Shown: positions 12,612 through 24,960, counted from the first letter of the stretch. The stretch is 64,000 nucleotides of DNA from Rhipidocladum racemiflorum (GCA_036346355.1 CM070571.1:48132293-48196292); one strand, 5' to 3'. Notes: generated from the sequence alone by a model not told the origin. Made by a program: numbers and translations.

Positions 12612-13355
12612 TCACTCGTCGAGAAAACCTCCACTGCCTCCTCGCGGAGGGTGCGACGGCATAGGCGCGAAACAATCGCCATGCCCCACAACTGCAGCTG
12701 TGGTTGACGACGCAGCGTCCTCCTCTGGCTCTGGATCTGGCTGTTGCTGTGGCTGCGGCGCCTCTTCTAGGTCGGGTGCGTCCAACTCCAACAATGGATC
12801 AGGGCCCTACCCATACAGTGCAGTCTCCAGCTTTGCGATCCTTTCCGCAGCATGAGCGACGTACTCACGAGCATTCTCCAAGTGCTTCTTCTCCTCCTCA
12901 ACCTGCTCGCGAGCCTTCTTCAACTCCTGAACTGTGGCGTCAATCAGCTCTTCCTGGGCGGCGACGAATCTAGCTAAGTGAGTGACGGTAGCATCCTCAT
13001 CTTCTATCGGCTTCCGCTAAGCTCTGCTGTCTCGGCGTGGGTGGTGACAGAATATTGTGCCTTCCAGCTCCCTGGAGTAGGTGCGAGCGATCTGCTGCAT
13101 TGCTCGACGCGACACCTCCTGGATTCCCATCTCAAAGGTAGACCTCCTGGCGGTGAAGTGGAAAGGGCGGCTGAACTTCGTCTTCTCTCGGGCATACACT
13201 GTGATCTTAACGTCCCATCCTATGACCAGTCCTGCCTGCACGAGTGTAGTCCCTCGGTAGAGCGGTCTCTCAAAACCTCCAAGAAACTGAAGCATACGCC
13301 ACAACTCGGCAGCGTAGCCTCGTTCACGCTCGGCGTAGTTGTTCTTCATCATCAT
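12612..13355 (-). pseudogene. Extra ORF between PBS and gag ('ORF0')
   Basis: This is a single frame of 247 codons in sense orientation, 259 bp upstream of gag, interrupted only by TAG at 13017-13019 and 12807-12809. It starts at the first of three methionines, directly after CTGGCAG. The N-terminal 100 residues read AAELWRMLQFLGGFERPLYR, then WDVKITVYAREK and FEMGIQEVSRRAMQQI. A helix, three strands and a helix can be imagined, loosely like a double-stranded-RNA-binding fold; this is inference only. The middle is rich in E, K and A heptads (coiled-coil-like), and the tail is acidic and P/Q-rich. A homologous ORF occurs at the same place in the plus-strand element (22783-23488), so it belongs to the family. 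Confidence 0.7.
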
Positions 13356-13554
13356 CTGCCAGAAGACACTTGCATAAGAACGCAACATTTTAAAATCAAT
13401 GTGGAAGACAAAAAGAACTCAACAAGGGGGTATGAACAAGGAAGAAAGGGGTGAGTCGAGAATTCATTCATTATCTTGACAAATTTTATCCTTAGAAAAT
13501 AGGTTTTAACCTTACTATGACCAATCTAACTATGGGTTGAGCCTACAGTCAGTA

Positions 13555-13568
13555 TGGCTCTGATACCA
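13555..13568 (-). other. Primer-binding site for initiator Met-tRNA
   Basis: Minus-strand TGGTATCAGAGCCA, four bases inside the 5' LTR end at 13573. It is the standard primer site complementary to the 3' end of initiator-methionine tRNA and fixes the orientation of the element. Confidence 0.88.
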
Positions 13569-13858
13569 CCTCTGTCGGGACCCGAATTTGCAAATCCGGA
13601 CCCTCTATGTATTCAGCACTAGTCCAGGAACGCGCTAGTGCACACAGTCTCAACATTAGTAAATATCACAATCATACCACTCGATACTAATAAAGTACTT
13701 TAATTAGATAATCAAACTGGTTGCTTGACCTTAAGGTCAAGTTACAAATATATGCCTCGCAGGGCGAAACTTATTAAAAGAGAAATAATAGCAGCGGAAA
13801 ATAAGATAACTTCGTGGCGCCATCTAGTATACCACAGGCAACTGATTGGGCTCGCTCC

Positions 13859-16141
13859 CTAGTTAGACGGTTCCTCTTGGAGCTCCTCCTCCAAAGCTGG
13901 CGTCGCCTCTTCTTCAACTGGTGTTGTTTTGTGGCAAGGGTGAGTACTTGGTACTCAGCAAGTCATGCACAGAATGCAAGCTAATATACTACATGCATGG
14001 CTTAATACAAAGGAATAGCTCAGGGTTTATTTGCAGTAAATCAGCATTTGACAAGTAACATAATTAGATTCGAAAGCAGTAGAAACAAGTATAAGATCAA
14101 TAACTTTTCCAGGAGTTTAATAAACATCTTTCCTAATCCTAATCCACATTTCCATCAACATCATTATTAAACCAAACCCAACCTTTCAAGTCCAAGTTAT
14201 TTTGAACAAAGTCTAACCCTTGACTGTAATTCCCGAGCGATGTCCAATACCGCGGACACGGCTATTCGAATAGATTTTACACTCTGTAGAGGTTATGCAC
14301 TTTACCCACAAGATACAGTCAAACACCACAAAGGCCAGTGTCCGTAACAAAGTCTTTCGGAAACTTCTAACAGCACAAGTGGTCCTCTCCGGTGATTGCA
14401 CACTAACCCTTCCCTTAGCGAAGGCGAAGTATAGGCCAATCCACCGTTAGATGGGTACCTGGCCGCAGCCCCGGTACGCTCCCCCGTACAACTACACAAA
14501 AGGTATAGTTGACACCCAGAGGTCCCACAGGTACGTTATTAGCAACTTAATCAACTAGGTCCGTCCCATTACAGACATGTGGTTGCACGTTTGACTCAAT
14601 TCAAAGGCTTGCAAGGTTAAGTCCTTAGGGTGACCAGGGCAAGACTACCCGAAGAACCAAACCAACGCTCACGGTGCCACAGCTGGCCCACCTGATCATT
14701 CTTGCCACATGCCCCGGTCGAAAGCTATTTATCAAAACCCCAGTTGATTACCATGCACCACGTGCCATCGACAATCACGACACATGATACTTCTTTCAAA
14801 ATAGATTCAATATCTCATTAAGTCAATATTAGCGTTTGATTGTCCAAAGCATTTCACGTGGCAAGGCTAAGCATACTACATCGGCCTAACTACCCATGTT
14901 GGCAATTTAATAATGTCCAACCAATAACTCACAACTAGGGTGACAAGGGTCATGGCACATATTTAATTAATCAAGGTGTCATACAGCAATTTGGCATTTA
15001 TCTAATTTCCCCATAATTAAGTAAAGCATTTTCTAATTAAACTAGCATGCAATAAATTAAATCAAAATAGGTTTCAAAATGGGATCAACATGGTCAAAGC
15101 ATAACTTGCCTTCAAAGAGTACTTGTTCTTGGTCCTGAGCTGGCTCCTGGGTCAACACTTCACCTTCGAAGCCTTCGGACACTTCAACGTCTACTAGTAA
15201 AGCGTGCAAATAGCAATAAATAAATAAACAGTAGACAAAAAGTGTCCAAACATCCAAATAAAGTTCACAAACAGAGAGAGCATAATTTTATGAATTTTTA
15301 GGAACTGGAATCGTCAAATTCGGAGTTTAAATGCAAAAGTTATAATCGTTTAAAGTTTAAAGAAAACATTAATTAAATAAAAATAGAGAAATATTCTTAA
15401 TCAAAAATTAATTAAAATTCATATTTGAGTAGGTCTCATTTTTATGAAAATTTAGAAATTTGAATCACTCAAATCGGAGTTGAAACACAAAAGTTATAAG
15501 CGTTTGAAGTTTGAATCTGAATTTAAATCAATAAACCGAATTAATTAAATAATTTCTTTTTCGGAAAAAGATTTATTGCGTCAGCATGCCACGCGTCAGT
15601 ACCTGGTTGGTGCACGTCAGCTCGGCTGACGTCGGTCCTAATCCACGCGCACGTCTCGGTCCACGGTGGACCCGGTCCACTGGACCGTGTCGCTGACAGG
15701 TGGGTCCGTCTCGTCAGCGGCTAGGGCTCACGCCCGTGCGGGCGCGCCTGACACGTGGCCCCCCTGACACGCGGGCCCCGTGTGTCAGAGACACACGCTC
15801 ACACGCGTGGGCGTGGGTAGGGCACACGTGGCGCAATCACGGCCGTTGATTTGAAAATCGACGGCGCGGATTAGATCTAGGTTTGACGCGTTTGGGGTGA
15901 CGCGGGGGTTCTGGGCCGTACGATCTAGATCGGACGGTCCAGATCGGATCTACTGCGGTGCAATGCGTGCTACGCGGCTCCATCTAAGCCGTTGGATCTA
16001 GATCCAACGGTTGAAAATAGATCTAGGTTTTACAACGGGAATAACGTACGGCGACGTGGCCGAACGTGAGCCGTCGGATCTTGATCCAACGGTCCAGATC
16101 TAATCTAGGATTCTAGGGCTCGAAGAGAACGTGGGCTTACC
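13859..16141 (-). other. Predicted LTR gene, 5' LTR copy (exon 1 frame shifted)
   Basis: This has the same exon architecture as in the 3' LTR: donor ACG|GTAAGC at 16141/16140, an 84-nt exon at 15110-15193 (after TACTAG, ending GAAG|GCAAGT) and a 59-nt last exon at 13859-13917 (after CACCAG, stop TAG). The 84-nt and 59-nt exons are intact. Exon 1 carries a one-base change relative to the other LTR, so the downstream frame would not join here. A 5' LTR copy of this kind would be the one transcribed from the TATA box at 16484-16490. Confidence 0.35.
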
Positions 16142-16483
16142 GTGGCCGTTCGATCTTGATCGGACGGCTGCGGTAGCTCGCGGGGCGATGGCGGCGCGGC
16201 GGGGCTCTGGCTGCCGGAGACGAGGAAGACGACCTCCCGCGCAGCGTTTTCGAGGGCCTCCGGCGAGAAGAAGGGCATTCCCAGGCTCGCCTCGACACGG
16301 GGATCCCAGATCTGGCCACGAGAGCGACGGAGCACGGCTGGTTCGCAGCGGAGGACGAAGAACTCGCGGCGGTGCTCTTCGGCTACGGCGAGGAATTGCG
16401 TTGGCACTAGGGTTCCCCCGTGGGCACGGACTAGGGCAACGAGCGCGGCGTCAAACGGCGAACCTCGGAAGGGGGTCCACGGC

Positions 16484-16490
16484 TTTTATA
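16484..16490 (-). promoter_or_regulatory. TATA box of the 5' LTR (genomic RNA promoter)
   Basis: Minus-strand TATAAAA, 578 bp into the 5' LTR and preceding a GC-rich transcribed block. Transcription should start about 30 bp downstream (near 16455), leaving an R-U5 leader of about 2.9 kb. Confidence 0.6.
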
Positions 16491-17068
16491 GTGGTGGAAC
16501 CGAGTCCGACACGGCGGCGGAGAGCAACGGCCGTGGCGAGATCTCCGGATCAGAGACGACGACGCTGGGCCGTCCACGTGGCGCGATCAACGGCCACGAT
16601 GGCTCGGGCGCGACCGGATCCGGATCGGATCGGGCTCGGGTGACGTGGCGAAATCACGGCCGTTGGATCTTGATCCAACGTTCGTGCGGTTAGGGTTTGG
16701 TCGGTTCGAGTCAGACTTGGGTCTGGTTCGGTTCCGGCTTGGTCGGATGAATAGTAAAAGCAACTCGCATTTTCCAGCGATTAAATAATCCAATTAATTC
16801 CCAGAAATTCATTTAATTCATTAAAAATAGCAAAACACTCAGAAAAATTCCAGAAAAATTCTGGAAAATATTTTGGAACATTTTGGACTCAAATAAAGTA
16901 TTTCCAACAAAATTTTGTTTGCAAAGTCAACTTCTTTAATTATTTCAAAAGGGAATAAATTCAAATAAACTCCAATTAAATCCAAATAAATTCCAGAAAA
17001 TTCCAAAAATTCACCAAAGTGCCAAATCACACTTGAATTTTAGAAAAGCAAAATTTTGGGGTGTTACA

Positions 17069-17903
17069 GGGGAGCTTGCAAGTCCGGCGATGTCGCGGCA
17101 GCGCTCGTTGACTGGAGACGGGGACGTTGATGAGCACGACGACGTTTGGCTGCGAATCCGGTGAGGTGAATGATCCCCCCGGAGCGTCTCGTCACGGGGA
17201 ACCCAGATCTGGGCACCAACACGGCGGCGAATGACGGACTGCGACGGAAAATGGCAAAACCCGCGGCGGTGCTGTCCTCCAACTTCGGCGAGCTATTGCA
17301 GCGGCTTTGCTACAACCTAGGTGGCGGAGCCTTAGGGTTCTGGTGCGGCTTGGAGAGCTCTTCACATTGCGCATAACGAGGCATTAAATACCAGCCTCGA
17401 CGTCCGTATCCAATGCGAATTTCGAGGAGTGCTCCATTCGGTCGGCGGAGTCTGGCTGCGATACGGATAGGGTGACGTGGCGCACTATCGGCCGTTGGAT
17501 CAAGATCCAACGGGCGCGGGATTAGGGTTTAGTTCCGGCCCGGGTCTGGCTCGAACGTGGCTCGGTCGGACTCGAGTCAGACTTGGGTCGGTGCTACAGT
17601 GCTAACCCGGTTGGGTTTTTCAGCGATTTAATATTTAAAATAATTCTAGAAATTCATTTAAATCGAGAAAAATAACAAAATGCTCAGAAAAATTCCTGGA
17701 AAATTCTGGAAAATATTTTGAGACATTTTGGACTTAACTAAAATATTTCTAATAAAATTGTATTTAAAAATTTTAATTATGTAATTATCTCAAAAGGGAA
17801 TAAATTCAAATTAAATCCAAATAAATCCCAGAAAATTTCAAAAATTCTCAAAAGTGCAAAATACCATTTAAATACATGAAAAAGCAAAAATTGGGGTGTC
17901 ACA
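17069..17903 (-). repeat. Older chromovirus-type LTR, right fragment
   Basis: This continues the split LTR of 3714-4320. On the minus strand it begins TGTGACACCCC at 17903 and shares with its neighbours an AT-rich opening followed by a GC-rich block. Joining the two fragments at the GGGGA duplication gives a continuous sequence. The flanking 17904-17908 (ATGAC) may be its own target duplication. ORFs at 17064-17510 lie in the GC-rich part and look non-coding. Confidence 0.65.
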
Positions 17904-18844
17904 ATGACTCACTGATTGATTGACCTCAATCCGCGTACGGTTTTGGATAAGTGATCGAATGCCTTATGGGTTGCGTTAATTCCCAGTCTAATGCAACAAT
18001 AATGACCCGAATCACTAATCTAATTAAGACTGGAGCCCCCACAATTCATCCATGCATGCAATTCCATCTTTGTTTGATGAAATCGATCTCTCATACGAGA
18101 CCATAGATCAATCCATGATTAGTATCTAGAAAATAAGATTGATCTACTTGCAAAGAATATAGAACGACAAACACTAGCTTTAGCCTTGTAGAGATTCGTG
18201 CTGATAATGTATTGTAAAACGTAGTTGTCCACCCACACCAATCGACAGCATGCCCACAGGAACACATGAACAAAAGTAGAAGCGCAAGTAAAGCACATAC
18301 AGAAATAGTAGGCACAGTTCTCTCTCTTTACTGGATTAATTTTTCTGTAGAAGACAATGCCCAATATATAGTTAAAAAACCATGGAGATCAATTTGGTTT
18401 CGCCCATCAATGGATAGAGTCATTCCGTACTGAAACAAGGATTTTATCCATATCATAACAAAAACATAATGTGACAATTGCCCTAAAAAAAGAACATGTG
18501 ACAGCTCATCATTTAAGACCGCTAATTGCAGAACATGACCTATTCAAATTGACCCATATGTGAAGTCTATAGTCTGTCCAAACTCCAAAGTCCAAACTCA
18601 GAAATCTTGGGTCAGAATTTGCCGAACAGGATCTAGGTAGGCTGTCCATGAAAATTCCCTAAACTTGCCTATGTTAGCTTTCAACCAGGATCTACTCTAC
18701 CGGCAAGAACTTGAAGAGAAATCAAAGCAAAAAGACTCACGTACACAAGTGTATTTCTGGTACGGCTTAACTAGTATCTTTTTTCTATTTTCTTTTTCAC
18801 GTTCAAATTAGAATACAAGGCTCTTGCTTATATAGCCTGGTGTT
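17904..18844. other. Non-element sequence, left arm of duplicated unit (copy A)
   Basis: I see no convincing gene. From about 18675 the text matches 47951 onward (shared words such as 'agctttcaaccaggatctac' and 'tacacaagtgta'), so the last 170 bp are the left arm of a duplicated unit whose right arm lies beyond the hAT at 35288. Around 18170-18215 the minus-strand text 'cattatcagcacgaatct' resembles the end of some copia LTRs, but I could not bound such an element. Confidence 0.4.
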
Positions 18845-19127
18845 GTTCCGATCAGTGGCGAATCCAGAATGAAAATGGTGGGGGGGCTCCTATGTCAAAA
18901 TTCTAACTCAAGACAAGCATACTAATGGTATATCTACCGGTCTATTATCAATCAAATTTCAAATTCATACATAAATATAAAGAAAACAAAGTGAATAATT
19001 AAAATATAACAAGTGTGGTACCTTACTAATGGATAGAATGACATAAATATGTGAGGACAGATCATCGACCATTCGACATTTCGACCTGTAGATGAAAATA
19101 TAAAACTTAGTAAAGCAATTTCAATGT

Positions 19128-22100
19128 TGTAACACCCCAAAATTTTGCTTTTCTTAAATTCATGTGTGATTTGGCACTTTGGTGAATTTTTGGAATTTTC
19201 TGGAATTTATTTGGATTTATTTGGAATTTATTTGAATTTGTTCCCTTTTGGAAATAATTAAAGAATTTAATTTTGCAAATAAAATTTTGCTGGAAATATT
19301 TTATTTGAGTCCAAAATGATCCAAAGTATTTTCCAGAATTTTTCTGGAATTTTTCTGAGTCTTTTGCTATTTTTAATGAATTAAATGAATTACTGGGAAT
19401 TATTTTAATTATTAAATCGCTGGAAAATCCAACTCGGGTCAAGCATCGTTTCATCCGACCGAGTCGGACTCGAGTCCGACCCGAGCCAGTTGACTCGACC
19501 GAACCAACTTGAAAACCTAATTGATCCCAACCGTTGGATCAAGATCCAACGGCCGAGATCCGCCCGTACCGGTTCGAGCCGCGTCCGACCCGGACCCGAT
19601 CGCGCCGTGCGATCGTGGCCGTTGATCGTGACGCGTGGACGGCTGGGATTGCGTCGTCTTCCTGCGGATCGAAGCCGGACTCGCCGCCGCGATAGCCGCT
19701 GTGACCGATTAGGTTTCCGCTTTGTGCACGCCGCCGAGGCCATTTAAGGCGTGGGTTATCGCCGAGGATCGCCGTTCGTGGCGCGCTTATTGCCCTAAGT
19801 TCCAACGCCCAAGCCGCCGCGTCGCCTCGCGATTTCGCCGGAGTTTGGGGAGTGCCGTAGTGGTTTTTCTTCGTTTCGGCGCCGATTCGTCATCCTCCGC
19901 CGCCTTCAAGCTCGGATTCGAGAACCTTGCGCCGAGGCGCACCTATCGGGTGCACTCACTTGGCCGAGACGCCCAAGCGCCGTTAGGGTGGTCGCCGTCC
20001 TCGCCGGCAGCCGCAACGCCGCCGCGAGCCATCGCCGCCCACGAAGCTCGGCACCGTTGGATCGAGATCCAACGCACGAGGTGAGGCCACGCCGCCGCAT
20101 CGCTTTCGCCTCTCGATTAGGTTTCAACCGTTAGATTTAGATCATACGGCCGTGGTTAGTTGTGTTGTAGCTTTAGGGTTAGATCCGACCGTCCGATCTA
20201 GATCGAACGCCCGGATCAACCGTGTAGTTTTGAACGAGAGGTCTAGATCCAATGCGACCGCTGATTTTCAAATCAACGGCCGAGATTGTGCCACGTGTGC
20301 TCGGCCCGCGCCACGCGTGGGGAGCGTGTCTCGACACGCGGGACCATGAGTCGAGGGGCCCACGTGTCACCGCCGATCCACGCTGCGGCGTGAAACCCGG
20401 CGGTGGGGCCCACATGTCGGGCCGAGACGTAGAGTCGTGGACCGAGTCCACCGTGGACCCGAGCCAAGCGTGGACCGAGTCCATGGACCGGCCGACGCCA
20501 GCCACCAATCGAGGTCGACACGTGTCCATGCCGACGCAATAATTAATTTCGAAAAGAAAATGATTTATTAATTCGAAATATTGATTCAAATTTAGATTCA
20601 AACTTCAAACGCTTATAACTTTTGCGTTTCAACTCCGATTTGAGCGATTCAAATTTCTAAATTTGTATAAAATTGAGATCTACCTAAATATGAATTTTAT
20701 TTAATTTTTGGACTAAAGTTTTTCTCTGTAATATTATTTAATTGATTATTTAAACTTTAATAAATCATAACTTTTGCGTTTTAACTCCAAATTTGACGAT
20801 TCCAGTTTCTAAAAATCCAGAAAATTACGTTCTCTCTGTTTATGGATTTTATTTGGAGTTTTGGGATGTTTTTGCCTATTGTTTATTGGGTATTGGCTAT
20901 TTGCACGCTTTACGAGTAGACGTTGAAGTGCTGGAAGGATTCGAGGGAGAAGTGTTGACTCAGGATCCAACTCAAGACCAAGAGCAAGTACTTTTTGAAG
21001 GCAAGTTGTGCTTTGACCATGTTGATCCTATTTCGAAATCTATTTTGATTTAAACTATTGCATGCTAGTTTAATTAGAAAGATACTTTGTTTAAACATGG
21101 GGGTTAGATAAATACCAATTTGCTATATGACACCTTGATTACTTAAGTATGTGCCATGACCTTTTGTCACCCTAGTTGTGGTTTACTAGTTGGACATTAT
21201 TAAATTGCCAACATGGGTTTAGACCGTTGTAGTATCTCGCTTAGACACGCTACGTGCTCATGACATGATTTTGGACAATCAAATGTTAATATTGACTTAA
21301 TGATATATTGAACCTGTTTTGGAAAAGTATCATGTGATGTTGATGGCACGTGGTGCATGGTAATCAACTGGGGTTTGATAAACAGTTTTCGACCGGGGCA
21401 TGTGGCAAGAGTAATCGGGTGGGCCAGTATGGCATTGGGAATGTTGATTTGGTTCTTCGGGTAGTCTTGCCCTGGTCACTCTAAGGACTTAACCTTGCAA
21501 GCCTTTGAACTGGGTCATACTTGCAACCACATGGCTGGAATGGGACGGCCCTAGTTGACTAAGTCGCTAAGGACTCACTTGTGGAGCCTCAGGGTGTCTG
21601 TTACACCGTTTGTGTGATTATGCGGGGAGCGTATCGTGGTCGTGGCCAGATACCCATCTAACGGTGTGTTGGTCCCATACTTCGCCTTGGCTAAGGGAAG
21701 GGATGGTGTAGAGCACGAACCTGAGAGGACCACCTGTGTTGTTTGAGGCTTCCAAAGGCTTTGTTATGATCGCTCATTCGCATACTTTTGTATGGCGATT
21801 CACTACCGACGTGGTGAGTGGATTGTATCTTGTGGGTAAAGTGCATAACCTCTGCAGAGTGTAGAATCTATTTAAATAGCCGAGTCCACAGATCGACAAT
21901 GCTCGGAATTACAGATCAAGGGTTAGACTTTACGAAAATAACTTGGATTTGAAAAGTTGGGTTGGTTTAATAATGAAGATGATGGAAATGTGGTTTAGGA
22001 TGGGGAAAATGTTTATTAAATTTCTGAAAAGTTATTTATGCTTTACTTATTTCTACTGCTTCGAATCTACTTTTATTACTTGTCAAAAGTCATTTCTGCA

Positions 22101-22562
22101 AATATACCCTGAGCTATTCCTTTGTACCAAGCCATGCATATAGTATATTAGCTTGCATTCTGTGCATGACTTCTTGAGTACCAAGTACTCACCCTTGCCT
22201 CAACACAATACCGCTTGAAGAGGAGACTACGCTGGTTTCGGAAGAGGAGTTCCAAGAGGACCCGTCTACTTAGGGATGCGAGCCCGATCGATTGCTGTGG
22301 TATACTTGGATGGCGCCACGAAGTTTATTTGATTTTTCATTCTTTGTTATTTCTCTTTCAATAAGTTTCGCCTTGCAAGGCATATATTTGTAACTTGGCC
22401 ATAAGGTCGAGTAACCCTTTGATTATTTAAATAAAGTACTTTGATAGTATCGTTTGGTATGATTGTGATATATACCGATGTTAAGACTGTGTGCACTAGC
22501 GCGTTCCTGGACTAGTGCTGAATACACAGAGGGTCCGGATTTGCAAATTCGGGGTCCCGACA
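19128..22562 (+). repeat. 5' LTR of the plus-strand chromovirus
   Basis: It starts TGTAACACCCCAAAATTTTG and ends GGGGTCCCGACA. The TATA position near 19743 reads ATTTAAGG. AT-rich stretches (about 20540-21220) nearly match the 3' LTR, while GC-rich stretches differ by many 1-4-base indels. Confidence 0.92.
20080..22273 (+). other. Predicted LTR gene, 5' LTR copy (damaged)
   Basis: Exon 1 ends CGAG|GTGAGG at 20080/20081. The 84-nt exon is 20917-21000 (after TACGAG, ending GAAG|GCAAGT). The last exon is 22215-22273, ending in TAG. The lengths of the last two exons are unchanged from the other LTRs. The acceptor reads CCGC instead of CCAG and exon 1 is shifted by indels, so this copy would not splice or read correctly. 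Confidence 0.35.
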
Positions 22563-22566
22563 GAGG

Positions 22567-22580
22567 TGGTATCAGAGCCA
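22567..22580 (+). other. Primer-binding site for initiator Met-tRNA
   Basis: TGGTATCAGAGCCA, four bases after the 5' LTR end at 22562, identical in sequence and spacing to the site in the minus-strand chromovirus. Confidence 0.88.
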
Positions 22581-22782
22581 TACTTGACTGTAAGCTCAAC
22601 CCTAAGTTAGAATGGTCGTAGTGAGGATAAAACCTATTTTCTAAAAGCTAAAAATTTGTGAAGACAAGAAATGACATCTCGACTTATCCCCTTCTCTCTT
22701 TTCTTGTCTCTTGCTGAAATTTTCCCTTACCTTGTCACAATTTAAAAATTCCGGGTTCTTACGTAAAGCACTCTTGTGACAG

Positions 22783-23488
22783 ATGGAGGAAGAGTTCAAC
22801 TACGTTGATCTGGGAGTTGGTCACGCCGCGGAACTTTGGCATATGCTACAGACTCTCGGAGATTTTGAGAAGCCCCAATACCAAGTAGAAGTGATCAGAC
22901 AAGCGGGATTGATCAAGGCTTGTGACGTGAGGATTGAGGTACCTGCTAGGAAAAAGGGCCTGTGCAATCGCTCGATACCGTGACCGCCAGAGATCTACAA
23001 TGCAGATGGGTATCCAAGAAGTATCACGACGCCGCAATGCGCACACATTACCCGTATCTACGCGAGAGTTGGAGAGTACGGTGTTCTGCTACCATCCGGC
23101 AAGAGCGATAACCTTCGACCAAGGCGATTCAGGATGAGGATGCCACGGTTACACGCTTGGCACGATTTGTCGCCGCCAGGAGGATGTACTAGATAATACA
23201 AGCAAGGAGCTACAGAAGGCCCGCAAGGAGATCACGACAGAGAAGAATAGATGGCGGGAAGCTCAAGAGTATGTGGCACATCTTCTGCGAAGGATTGACG
23301 AGCTGGAGATGACTTTGTACGGACTGCACCGAGCCAAGATTCGAGCTACACGAGCCAGATCCAGAGGAGTCGATCTCGATGAGGACACCGCTTCTTCGAC
23401 TACCACAGAGGACACAGCTTCGGACATGGCGATCGTTACGCCTATGCCACAAAGACCCGTACCCAGGCCGTGGAGGTTTTCTCGATGA
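22783..23488 (+). pseudogene. Extra ORF between PBS and gag ('ORF0'), frameshifted copy
   Basis: This is the homologue of the minus-strand ORF0 at 12612-13355. It starts with ATG directly after GTGACAG. Shared landmarks are AAELWHMLQTLGDFEKP near the start, MQMGIQEVSRR near 23000, the coiled-coil-like EAQEYVAHLLRRIDELE near 23260-23310 and an ASSTTT segment in the acidic tail, with the stop at 23486-23488. At least two indels split it into three frames. The family is unknown to me. Conservation in place, orientation and composition between two diverged elements argues that it is a genuine third coding region of this lineage. Confidence 0.65.
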
Positions 23489-23770
23489 GTGAGCATAGGT
23501 TCTATAATGAGACTCCTTCGCCGAGTCGCGTCATAGAAGAAAGAGTCACCCTTTAGGCGTTAGACTCCAGAGTTAGCTCGATTTGGATTTTCATTGTTTG
23601 CTGAGTGTGCAGTATGTGTTGCAAGGCCCTTAGGCATTGTAAGCAGCCATACCAAGTTATTAATAATAAAGTTGGACCTTAAAGTTACCCCCTTTCGCCC
23701 CAAGATAAGTTCCATATTACTTGTCTATTCTTGTTTCCCTCTCATCTCTAAACCTAGAGCAAATCGACAG

Positions 23771-24960
23771 ATGGTGAACACCGTGGAAACTTGGGAAGCA
23801 ATGGGAGTGGATCTCGCCACAGAAACCCCAATGATGGAGCACCAGCACCACCGGTTGATATGCAGAGTTTTGGAGCCTTTCTTGCTGCCCAGACTCGGTT
23901 GATGCATGCTATGATGCAACAAATGCAGCACGTCCTTTGCTCAGGCCCTTTGCTAATCAAGTTAATCGGGGCCACGCTGTAATACAAGGTGTCGAGTTCA
24001 TGAGGACTCACCCACCCACTTTCTCTGGGAATGCCAATCCATTGGAGGCCGATGATTGGTTAAGATCAATCGAGAGGAAGTTACACATAGCTCAATGCAT
24101 AGGAAATGAGAAGGTACTCTACGCTTCTCATCGAGTTGGAAGGAACACCCGCTTGAATGGTGGGAGAACTTCGTGCCACGCAGAGAACCCTCAAGATATC
24201 ACTTGGGAAGAGTTCACGGCCGCATTCCGACAAGATCACGTGCCTGAAGGAATCATGGACCTTAAGAAGGAGGAGTTCAGAGCATCAAGCAAGGTAATCA
24301 GCCATTGGCCGACTACCCGAACAAGTTCACTCGGCTAGCACGCTACGCACTGAGGATGTAGCGACAGATAAATCCGCATACCTCGTTTTATGAAGGGACT
24401 TAACTCGGGATTGCAAGTAGGGTTGATCACCCACACCTTTCCAGATTTCCAAGAATTGGTGAATAAGGCGCTTATTCTTGAGGACAAGCGCAAGGAACTG
24501 GATGAGAACAGAAGCGCAGGATGCAACAAAGAAGGATCACGCCAGGGAACGCATGCGCTTGAGAGTTGCACCAAATCAATTCTTCGATTCCAACCACGAG
24601 AATGCAACAAGGACACCATCCTCAGCACCAAGACCGCCAATCGTAACTACCAAACCCCACTTCGCTAGAAACGCTTACTCCGTGCAACAAGAAGGAACAA
24701 GTGAGACGTATTACATAACCGCAACGAGCCAGGACACTTTGCCAACAGCTTGTCCAAAGAAGATGCAGGAGCGACCCGATTCGCTTCAATCTAGGAACCA
24801 CCCAGCTAGGACGCCAAAGACCAGAGCCACACCCTGCATCGTGGTGAGAGGCCGAGTCAACCATGTCACCGCGGATGCACTTTGCAAAATGCTACTGACG
24901 TCAGATCGGGTAAGTTACTTGTTAACTCAGTACACTGCTTGATTTTGTTTGACTCGAGCT
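23771..24960 (+). pseudogene. Gag and start of protease, multiply frameshifted
   Basis: Gag begins with ATG directly after ATCGACAG. Landmarks matching the minus-strand gag are FGAFLAAQTRLMHAMMQQMQ (about 23870-23930), RTHPPTFSGNANPLEADDWL (about 24003-24060), the helical region FPDFQELVNKALILEDKRKE (about 24440-24500) and a scrambled CCHC knuckle near 24720-24765 where EPGHFANSCPK can be read across frames. Each domain sits in a different frame because of small indels. No functional Gag could be made. Confidence 0.85.

Larger units (their letters stand above)
4321..17068 (-). mobile_element. Complete but mutated Ty3/gypsy chromovirus (Tekay-type), minus strand
   Basis: This 12,748-bp element has two LTRs of about 3.49 kb (4321-7813 and 13573-17068), a 5-bp target duplication GGGGA (4316-4320 and 17069-17073), an initiator-Met PBS, a polypurine tract, an extra ORF upstream of gag, then gag, protease, RT, RNase H, integrase and a C-terminal chromodomain. 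Tekay/Del assignment follows from the chromodomain, the very long LTRs and the PBS. The LTRs differ mainly by scattered single-base transitions. The polyprotein is broken by in-frame TAG stops and two frameshifts, so the copy is non-autonomous. It sits inside an older LTR of a related subfamily. Confidence 0.92.
13573..17068 (-). repeat. 5' LTR of the minus-strand chromovirus
   Basis: This partner of 4321-7813 is bounded by TG...CA and by the GGGGA duplication at 17069-17073. Differences from the 3' LTR are mostly C/T and G/A changes. A one-base difference near 16180 (GCCCCGCGAG against GCCCTTGCGAG in the other LTR) shifts the exon-1 frame of the predicted LTR gene in this copy. Confidence 0.92.

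Noticed and set aside
18091..18364. Minus-strand ORF that looks like a signal peptide (ALLALLLLFMCSC)
   Set aside because: It begins with a GTG, has no ATG in frame, no continuation and no recognisable mature domain.
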